From: Firmicutes bacterium UBA1440
GTDB lineage: Bacteria > Bacillota > Clostridia > Peptostreptococcales > Anaerovoracaceae
Direction: 5' to 3'
Length of the DNA stretch: 18,632 nt
NCBI GenBank assembly: GCA_002329565.1
Contig: DCTM01000049.1
Location: 1,539 to 20,170, forward strand
Position numbers and translations under genes: made by a program. Numbering within the stretch: the stretch's first letter is position 1; each line of letters starts with the position of its first letter. Positions 13,196-18,632 of the stretch are shown piece after piece. The notes beneath the pieces are model-generated. The model saw only the letters and a list, made by a program, of their open reading frames with translations, made no database searches and was not told where the DNA came from.

Positions 13196-14614
13196 CTAGA
13201 AACGGAAGTCCCTGCGCCCTTCTTCGATGCGCGCGAGGTGATCCTTGGCGCGGACCTTGACCTTTTCGCTCGGCACCTTCTCGAGCTCCTTGGCAATCAA
13301 AGTCTCGCCGAGCGCTCTCGTCTCAGGCGTAGCGTAGTCAACGAGGTACTCCTTCAGAGTCATCAGTGCGTTCGGGTGGCAGTAGTTCAAGATCTGTCCG
13401 CTCTTGCAGAAACTCATAAAGCGGTCGCCCGTGCGGCCCTCGCGGTAGCAGGCCGTGCAGAAACTCGGGATGTAGCCGAGCGTCATCAGCCAGTCGACGA
13501 CCTCATCGAGCGTTCGTTGGTCGCTGACATCGAACTGGGTGGAGTCCTTGTCCTCCGGTTTCGGATCGGCGTAGCCGCCGACGCTGGTCTTGGAGCCGCC
13601 ACTGATCTGTGAAATGCCCATTGTCAGGGCTTTTTCGCGACAAGCCTGTGACTCGCGCGTCGAGATGATCATACCGGTGTACGGCACCGCGATGCGGACG
13701 CAGGCGATGATTTTGGTAAAGGTGTCGTCGTCGATGCCGTTGTCAAACTTGCTCGGGTCGATGTCGGAAGCCGGCTGGATGCGCGGTACGCTGATGGTGT
13801 GCGGGCCAACGCCGAATACTGCCTCGAGGTGCTCCGCATGCATCAGGAGACCGGCGAATTCATAGCGGTACAGCTCAAGACCGAAAAGGACACCGAGTCC
13901 GACATCATCGATGCCGCCCAGCATGGCTCTGTCCATCGCCTCCGTGTGGTAATCGTAGTTGTGTTTCGGGCCTGTCGGGTGCAGCTTTTCATAACTCTCC
14001 TTGTGATAAGTCTCCTGGAAGAGGATGTAGGTGCCGATCTCCGCATCGCGCAGCCGCTTGTAGTTCTCGATCGTCGTGGCCGCGATGTTGACGTTGACCC
14101 TGCGGATGGCACCGTTTTCGTGCTTGATGTTGTAGATCGTGCGGATGCTCTCGAGCACATATTCGATCGGACAGTTCTCCGGGTCCTCGCCTGTCTCGAG
14201 TGCCAGACGCTTGTGGCCCATATCCTGCAGGGCGATGACCTCACGCTCGATCTCCTCTTGCGTCAATTTCTTGCGCGGGATCTCCTTGTTCTGCATGTGA
14301 TACGGGCAGTAGACGCAACCGTTGACGCAGTAGTTCGACAGATAGAGCGGTGCGAACATCACGATGCGGTCACCGTAAAAGTCTTCTTTGATCTGCTTGG
14401 CGAGGGCGTAAATCTCTTGATTCCTATCTTCGAGCTCGCAGGCGAGCAGGACGGAGGCCTCGCGATGGCTGAGCCCCTTTTTCAGGCGCGCTTTTTCAAT
14501 GATCTCATCGATCAGCGCCGTATTGGCCTTGTTCTCATCGGCATACGCGAGCGTATCGAGGATCTCTTGATGGTGGATAAATTCTTGGGCTTTGGATGAT
14601 TTTGGGTTATACAT
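13196..14614 (-). CDS. hydG: [FeFe]-hydrogenase H-cluster radical SAM maturase HydG
   Basis: HydG cleaves tyrosine to p-cresol and makes the CO and CN ligands, as an Fe(CO)2(CN)-cysteine synthon, for the [FeFe]-hydrogenase H-cluster. The 472-aa protein has the radical SAM motif CX3CX2C at Cys96, Cys100 and Cys103 and the C-terminal auxiliary-cluster motif CX2CX22C at Cys386, Cys389 and Cys412; these spacings separate HydG from the related tyrosine lyase ThiH. The start at 14614 follows AAAGGA at about 8 nt; an ATG seven codons earlier lies before that site. A long leader with a terminator-like hairpin precedes it. No hydE, hydF or hydrogenase gene is in the window. The glutamate synthase-like gene follows 156 nt downstream in the same direction. 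Confidence 0.96.
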   Translation of the reverse strand: MYNPKSSKAQEFIHHQEILDTLAYADENKANTALIDEIIEKARLKKGLSHREASVLLACELEDRNQEIYALAKQIKEDFYGDRIVMFAPLYLSNYCVNGCVYCPYHMQNKEIPRKKLTQEEIEREVIALQDMGHKRLALETGEDPENCPIEYVLESIRTIYNIKHENGAIRRVNVNIAATTIENYKRLRDAEIGTYILFQETYHKESYEKLHPTGPKHNYDYHTEAMDRAMLGGIDDVGLGVLFGLELYRYEFAGLLMHAEHLEAVFGVGPHTISVPRIQPASDIDPSKFDNGIDDDTFTKIIACVRIAVPYTGMIISTRESQACREKALTMGISQISGGSKTSVGGYADPKPEDKDSTQFDVSDQRTLDEVVDWLMTLGYIPSFCTACYREGRTGDRFMSFCKSGQILNYCHPNALMTLKEYLVDYATPETRALGETLIAKELEKVPSEKVKVRAKDHLARIEEGRRDFRF

Positions 14615-14892
14615 GCGAAGTTCCTTTCTTTTCATACAGACGAAATAATCGATCTGTCGTGCAAAACGAGGTTTTGCAAGATTGGGACTGACCCTGACGC
14701 GCAGGCACGCAAAGATGGCGAGACAACTGATGCCTCATAACAAAAAAACGCCCCGGAAAGGGCGCACGTATGCGCGGGCAACTGCCGCGCAGCAAGAATC
14801 ACATTGCATGGCCTTCCACTTTAGAAATATATCTTCGTGTCAGAAAACGTCAATCCTTTATCGCCGGACAGATACCTACGACTCAGGTTTAT
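14615..14892 (-). ncRNA. Candidate structured leader (attenuator) of hydG
   Basis: The predicted transcript from the promoter at 14899-14926 has a leader of about 278 nt. In order it contains a GC-rich hairpin (TGCGCGG/CCGCGCA, plus-strand 14771-14777 and 14785-14791), a terminator-like hairpin directly after it (14742-14764), and near the start codon a perfect 8-bp hairpin (plus-strand TGCAAAAC 14660-14667 with GTTTTGCA 14671-14678). GGAAGG in the leader (complement of 14812-14817) can pair with CCTTTCC inside the terminator, so an antiterminator is conceivable. I recognise no known riboswitch or T-box sequence. A separate small RNA ending at the terminator is an alternative. Confidence 0.45.
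14742..14764 (-). terminator. Intrinsic terminator inside the hydG leader
   Basis: On the minus strand CGCCC (complement of 14760-14764), a 6-nt loop and GGGCG (complement of 14749-14753) are followed by seven T (complement of 14742-14748). It lies about 130 nt upstream of the hydG start codon and would stop leader transcription. Confidence 0.7.
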
Positions 14893-14898
14893 GTTACC

Positions 14899-14926
14899 AG
14901 TATACAACTCGTGAAATTTTTGTCAA
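14899..14926 (-). promoter_or_regulatory. Promoter of the hydG leader
   Basis: On the minus strand TTGACA (complement of 14921-14926), 16 nt and TATACT (complement of 14899-14904) form a good vegetative promoter, with a start near 14892. A second TTGACG/TATATT pair with 16-nt spacing lies further downstream in the leader (plus-strand ~14828-14855) and could be an alternative. Confidence 0.6.
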
Positions 14927-14963
14927 TAGATTCGAAAGAATTCCGACAATTCGACGGCTTTTA

Positions 14964-14993
14964 TTGTTGCGCGTGCGAATTTAAGGGTATATT
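14964..14993 (+). promoter_or_regulatory. Possible promoter of the sulfur-transfer fusion gene
   Basis: TTGTTG (14964-14969), 18 nt and TATATT (14988-14993) are a fair match, giving a ~110-nt leader before 15110. It is back to back with the hydG promoter. I see nothing else definite between 14927 and 15109. Confidence 0.35.
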
Positions 14994-15109
14994 AGTACCA
15001 AATATAAGAAGAGATATCGCTTATGTGACAAGGTTACAGTAGTACGTGGCGCTTTTGCTGTATATTGAATATAACAAGTTATAAACATAACAAAGTCGGA
15101 GGGTGCATT

Positions 15110-17602
15110 ATGAAAAAGGTTGTAATTATCGGTGGCGTTGCCGGGGGCGCGAGCTGTGCGGCAAGGCTGAGAAGGATGGACGAGAGCGCAGAGATCGTCT
15201 TGCTCGAGCGCGGTGCATATATTTCCTACGCCAATCCCGGTCTGCCGTATCACGTCGGTGATGTGATCAAATCACGTGACGCATTGCTGCTGCAGACGCC
15301 GCAAGCGATGAAGGAAAAGTATGCCGTCGACGTCAGGGTGCAAAACGAGGTCGTATCGATCGACCGTGAAAATAAAAAGGTTACCGTCAAGCGCGTTGAA
15401 ACGGGCGAGTTCTACGATGAGGCATACGATGTGCTCGTACTTTCGACGGGCTCCTCTCCCGTGAGGCCGCCGATTCCGGGGATCGATTCGCCGAAAATAC
15501 AGACGCTGTGGACTGTGCCCGACACGGATCGCATCCGCGCGCTGGTACAGGGGAAAGATGTGAAGACGGCAGCAGTCATCGGCGGCGGCTTTATCGGGCT
15601 GGAGATGGCCGAGAACCTCAAGCACGCAGGCCTCGAGGTCTCGATCATCGAGATGCTCGACCAAGTCATGGCGCCGATCGACTACGAAATGGCGCAGATC
15701 GTACATGAAAACATCGAACAAAACAACGTCTCGCTCTATCTCGGTGACGGCGTGTCTTCCTTCCGGGATAACGGCAAGAGTGTGGAGATCGAACTCAAGA
15801 GCGGCAAGAAGTTGTCCGCCGATCTCGTGATCCTCTCGATCGGTGTGCGCCCGAACAGCGAGCTCGCACGCGAAGCAGGACTTGAACTCAATGCGCGCGG
15901 CGGCGTGCAGGTCGACGCCTATCTGCACACCTCAGATCCGGATATCTATGCTATCGGTGATGTCGCCGATGTGGAGGATTTTAACTTCAAGGATCGCACG
16001 ATGGTGCCGCTGGCCGGCCCGGCCAACAAGCAGGGACGTATCGCGGCCGACAACATCGCGGGCGTAAGAAAGACATACGAAGGCACGCAAGGCACATCGA
16101 TCGCACAGGTCTTCGACCTCAGTGTGGCCGCCACAGGTGCCAATGAAAAGACGCTCATCAAGCGCGGTCTGATGAAGGGTAAGGACTACGAAACTGTGAT
16201 CATTACCCAAAATTCGCACGCCGGCTACTATCCGGGTGCGACACCGATGATCCTCAAGCTGCTGTTCTCGACGGACGGCAAGAAAATATACGGCGCGCAG
16301 ATCGTCGGCCGCGACGGCGTCGACAAACGGATCGACACCATCGCCACCGTCATGCGCTTAAACGGCGGCGTCGTTGATCTTGAAACGCTCGAGCTCGCCT
16401 ACGCACCTCCGTATTCCTCGGCCAAGGACCCCGTCAACATGGCCGGTTTCACGGCGCAAAACGTCATCGACGGCCTCGTGAAATTTGCAGCGTGGGATGC
16501 GCTCGAACGGGAACCGGATGCCGTGGTACTTGACGTCAGAGAGGCGATGGAACTGATGACATTCTCGCTACCGAACGCCGTACACATCAGACAAGGCGAC
16601 CTCCGCAGCAGACTGTCGGAGCTCGACAAGGCGCAGAAGATCATCGTCTTCTGCGGTATCGGCGTGCGCTCGTACAATTCCGCACGTGTGCTTATGCAAA
16701 ACGGCTTTGAAAACGTATATGTCTATCCTGCGGGAACGCGGTTTTACCGCTCCACACATTATAAGGATGAAAAGACGAGCACGGCGGACAATACCGCCTA
16801 TTCGGATGCGGGCGCGCCGGTTGCGGCTGCAAGCACAGTACCGGCAGCGAGCGTGACGATGTCGCTCGATTGCAGCGGTATGCAGTGTCCCGGACCGATC
16901 ATGAAGGTATTCGAGGGCATGAACCAACTGCAGGACGGCGAGGTGATGGAAGTGACCGCCTCAGATCCGGGATTCCTGAGCGATATCGACGCTTGGTGCC
17001 GACGCACAGGCAATACCCTCGTCAGCAAAGGACCGCAGGGCGGCGCCTATGCGGCCGTACTCAGAAAGGGTAGCGGGGTCACATCGCAGACCGTACCGGC
17101 TGCGGCAGCTTCCGCGGGCACAGCGGTTTCCGCCGATGGGAAGACGATCATCGTCTTCTCGGGTGACCTCGATAAGGTGCTCGCAAGCTTTATCATCGCC
17201 AACGGTGCGGCAGCGATGGGCAGGCAGGTGACGATGTTCTTCACCTTCTGGGGCCTGACTGTGCTTCGCAAGGAGCAGAAACAGGCCGTCAAGAAGACTG
17301 CGATGGAGTCGATGTTCGGGACAATGTTGCCGCGCGGCAGCCGTAAGCTGAAACTGTCACGGATGAATATGGGCGGCATGGGTACCGCAATGATGAAGAA
17401 GATCATGAACGACAAGAACGTCGATTCGCTCGAATCGCTGATCAAGAAGGCGATGGATGCGGGTGTGAAGATCGTCGCCTGCACGATGAGCATGGACGTC
17501 ATGGGCATCAAAAAGGAAGAGCTCCTCGAAGGCGTTGAGCTCGGCGGCGTGGGTGCTTACCTCGGCGACGCAGAAGAATCGAATGTAAATCTGTTTATTT
17601 AA
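15110..17602 (+). CDS. Four-domain fusion: CoA-disulfide reductase-like, rhodanese, TusA, DsrE-like
   Basis: The product is 830 aa. Residues 1-450 are a pyridine nucleotide-disulfide oxidoreductase of the CoA-disulfide/persulfide reductase type, with GGVAGGASCAARLRR (FAD), GGGFIGLEMAENL (NAD(P)H), YAIGDVADV and the C-terminal YAPPYSSAKDPVNMAGF of the dimer domain. Residues ~455-550 are a rhodanese domain with CGIGVR (Cys515). Residues ~583-652 are a TusA-like domain with CPGP (Cys593). Residues ~677-830 are a DsrE-family domain with Cys791. Two Ala-rich linkers join the last three. The arrangement suggests passing sulfane sulfur between cysteines with NAD(P)H reduction, probably in the cytosol. 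The expected reductase cysteine in ANCGLPY is Pro43 (codon CCC). The start at 15110 follows GGAGGG. Confidence 0.93.
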   Translation: MKKVVIIGGVAGGASCAARLRRMDESAEIVLLERGAYISYANPGLPYHVGDVIKSRDALLLQTPQAMKEKYAVDVRVQNEVVSIDRENKKVTVKRVETGEFYDEAYDVLVLSTGSSPVRPPIPGIDSPKIQTLWTVPDTDRIRALVQGKDVKTAAVIGGGFIGLEMAENLKHAGLEVSIIEMLDQVMAPIDYEMAQIVHENIEQNNVSLYLGDGVSSFRDNGKSVEIELKSGKKLSADLVILSIGVRPNSELAREAGLELNARGGVQVDAYLHTSDPDIYAIGDVADVEDFNFKDRTMVPLAGPANKQGRIAADNIAGVRKTYEGTQGTSIAQVFDLSVAATGANEKTLIKRGLMKGKDYETVIITQNSHAGYYPGATPMILKLLFSTDGKKIYGAQIVGRDGVDKRIDTIATVMRLNGGVVDLETLELAYAPPYSSAKDPVNMAGFTAQNVIDGLVKFAAWDALEREPDAVVLDVREAMELMTFSLPNAVHIRQGDLRSRLSELDKAQKIIVFCGIGVRSYNSARVLMQNGFENVYVYPAGTRFYRSTHYKDEKTSTADNTAYSDAGAPVAAASTVPAASVTMSLDCSGMQCPGPIMKVFEGMNQLQDGEVMEVTASDPGFLSDIDAWCRRTGNTLVSKGPQGGAYAAVLRKGSGVTSQTVPAAAASAGTAVSADGKTIIVFSGDLDKVLASFIIANGAAAMGRQVTMFFTFWGLTVLRKEQKQAVKKTAMESMFGTMLPRGSRKLKLSRMNMGGMGTAMMKKIMNDKNVDSLESLIKKAMDAGVKIVACTMSMDVMGIKKEELLEGVELGGVGAYLGDAEESNVNLFI

Positions 17603-17614
17603 CAAGGAATTACA

Positions 17615-17656
17615 GAAAAAGGTTCTGCCGATATGAAATCGCCGGAACCTTTTTTA
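17615..17656 (+). terminator. Terminator after the fusion gene
   Basis: AAAAGGTTC (17617-17625) pairs with GGAACCTTTT (17644-17653), with further CCGA/TCG pairing inside, and ends in a T run. It lies shortly after the stop codon of the fusion gene. Confidence 0.85.
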
Positions 17657-17702
17657 TCGTAAATATCAGCAAATGTTTTGATAAACATGAGCAAGTGCCG
17701 CG

Positions 17703-17731
17703 TTGACTTGTAGGAAGGATTGCATTATAAT
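17703..17731 (+). promoter_or_regulatory. Promoter of the EamA transporter gene
   Basis: TTGACT (17703-17708), 17 nt and TATAAT (17726-17731) form a near-consensus promoter about 55 nt upstream of the start codon at 17788. Confidence 0.75.
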
Positions 17732-17787
17732 ACAAAAGAGGTAGCAAAATTGTTATATAACAGCTTGTGACAGCTGGGGGAGAAGTA

Positions 17788-18632
17788 ATGACCGAAGTTA
17801 ATAGGAAAGAAGAACGCCTTGCGCGTTGGGCTAGCATGATATTGTTCCTGGGCGTATTCTGCTGGAGTCTTAATGCTCCGCTGGTAAAATATATTTCTCT
17901 GGATCCTCTTTTTATTGCAGGATTCAGAGCACTGATAGCCGGAGTGGCTCTGCTGCCGTTTCTGCGCATTTCAAAGCTGACTTTCAGCAGATGGACGATA
18001 GCATATATGATTTCTTATGTGGGCCTTTGCGTGTCTATCGTGGTAGCCTTGAAGTTGGTTGCGGCACCGATTGCGATAGGTATGCAGTACACCGGCATGA
18101 TCTGGTTGTTTATTCTTGCCGTTATGGCGGGAAGAAAGCACATTTCCTTTTATTCGCTGATACCGATTGTTTTGATATTCATGGGTGTAGTCTTTTTTAT
18201 GCTGTCGGGAATCGGCGGAGAAATCAGCACACTCGGCCTGGTACTGGTTATATTTGAAGGCATCTGCTTCGCGGGAGTCACGGGTGTTTCAAAGAAGGTT
18301 ACCGGCGACAATCCGCTCGGTCTTACAGCAATTGCAAATCTGGTTACGATGGCGTTTGTGTTTGGATGCCTGTCACCTGAGTTCGGCGATATTATGTCGC
18401 TTGGCGTAAAGGAGTGGAGCCTTATGCTGTTTATGGGTGTTTTTCAGATCGGTGCAGGCTATGCACTCTATAACATAGGCTTGAAATACGTCGAACCGTA
18501 CAAGGCATCGGTGATTGCGCCCTGGGAGATGATTCTGGGTCCGCTGTGGGTGGTAATATTCCTGCACGAGTATCCTACTAAACTTGTGCTGATTGGTTTT
18601 GCTATAATGCTATTGGGAATGTTCCTCGAGCC
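17788..18632 (+). CDS. DMT superfamily transporter, EamA family (3' partial)
   Basis: The reading frame begins ATG ACC GAA at 17788, after GGGGGAG (17776-17782), and stays open to the window end: 281 codons without a stop. The protein begins MTEVNRKEERLARW and then has a string of hydrophobic segments (MILFLGVFCWSLNAPLVKY, LFIAGFRALIAGVALLPF, IGMQYTGMIWLFILAVMAG, LIPIVLIFMGVVFFML, and on), as expected of ten-helix EamA (drug/metabolite) exporters. Typical repeat marks are FRALIAG near the end of helix 2 and YNIGLKYVEPYKASVIAPWEMILGPLW in the second repeat. The substrate cannot be told. It has its own promoter and is unlinked to the fusion gene. The C-terminal end lies outside the window. Confidence 0.93.
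   Translation, partial: MTEVNRKEERLARWASMILFLGVFCWSLNAPLVKYISLDPLFIAGFRALIAGVALLPFLRISKLTFSRWTIAYMISYVGLCVSIVVALKLVAAPIAIGMQYTGMIWLFILAVMAGRKHISFYSLIPIVLIFMGVVFFMLSGIGGEISTLGLVLVIFEGICFAGVTGVSKKVTGDNPLGLTAIANLVTMAFVFGCLSPEFGDIMSLGVKEWSLMLFMGVFQIGAGYALYNIGLKYVEPYKASVIAPWEMILGPLWVVIFLHEYPTKLVLIGFAIMLLGMFLE

Noticed and set aside
13799..14599. Open frame of 266 codons on the plus strand
   Set aside because: It is antisense to hydG, with low-complexity Leu/Val/Asp-rich sequence typical of a shadow of GC-rich coding DNA.
14690..14740. CACGCAAAG-like stretch on the plus strand recalling a c-di-GMP riboswitch
   Set aside because: Only one short block matches; the other conserved blocks and helices are missing and the terminator there reads on the other strand.
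14742..14892. T-box or 6S RNA in the hydG leader
   Set aside because: No T-box sequence (GGTGGNACC-type) is present, and the 5' and 3' ends show no closing helix as in 6S RNA. 6S is not fully excluded.
1..18632. CRISPR arrays, insertion sequences, tRNA or rRNA genes, attachment sites
   Set aside because: No regular spaced repeats, transposase genes or tRNA/rRNA signatures were seen on either strand.

Overview
This window looks like chromosomal DNA of a strictly anaerobic, amino-acid-fermenting member of the Clostridia (Bacillota). The evidence is a complete glycine reductase (grd) operon with two in-frame UGA (selenocysteine) codons, a tandem glycine riboswitch in front of it, an [FeFe]-hydrogenase maturase gene (hydG), strong AGGAGG-type ribosome binding sites and sigma-A-like promoters. 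Genus and species cannot be settled from the sequence alone.

Layout. 1-278 (+): the 3' end of an O6-alkylguanine-DNA alkyltransferase gene, followed by a bidirectional terminator. 461-649 (-): a small helical protein of unknown role. 650-1389: a long regulatory region with two consensus promoters, one with a perfect palindrome over its -10 box, then a two-aptamer glycine riboswitch whose second P1 helix shares a strand with an intrinsic terminator. 1390-8239 (+): grdX, trxA, grdE, grdA (Sec44), grdB (Sec350), a strong intercistronic hairpin, grdC and grdD, then a terminator. 8435-8779 (+): a small cupin. 8922-10082 (-): a FIST-domain sensor protein. 10331-10636 (-): a small DUF6506-like protein. 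10807-11427 (+): an iron-sulfur flavoprotein of the NADPH-dependent FMN reductase type. 11537-13039 (-): an unusual FMN-binding glutamate synthase-like protein. 13196-14614 (-): hydG, with a long leader that contains its own terminator hairpin. 15110-17602 (+): an 830-residue fusion of CoA-disulfide-reductase-like, rhodanese, TusA and DsrE-like domains. 17788 to the end (+): a DMT/EamA transporter cut by the window edge.

How the genes work together. When glycine is plentiful the riboswitch should stop forming its terminator and let the grd genes be read. GrdB with processed GrdE (pyruvoyl) forms a Schiff base with glycine. The GrdA selenol takes the carboxymethyl group, and GrdC/GrdD turn the resulting thioester into acetyl phosphate. 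The thioredoxin made here resupplies electrons, but the thioredoxin reductase gene trxB, often part of such clusters, is absent from this one. The right half (flavoprotein, glutamate synthase-like oxidoreductase, HydG, sulfane-sulfur fusion) is redox and sulfur metabolism with no clear single pathway.

The points most worth a second look are: the fusion protein has proline instead of the expected active-site cysteine at position 43; the hydG leader looks like an attenuator with no riboswitch class I recognise; a hairpin sits between grdB and grdC; a palindrome covers the grd promoter; and the glutamate synthase-like protein has an N-terminal four-cysteine motif but lacks the usual 3Fe-4S motif.
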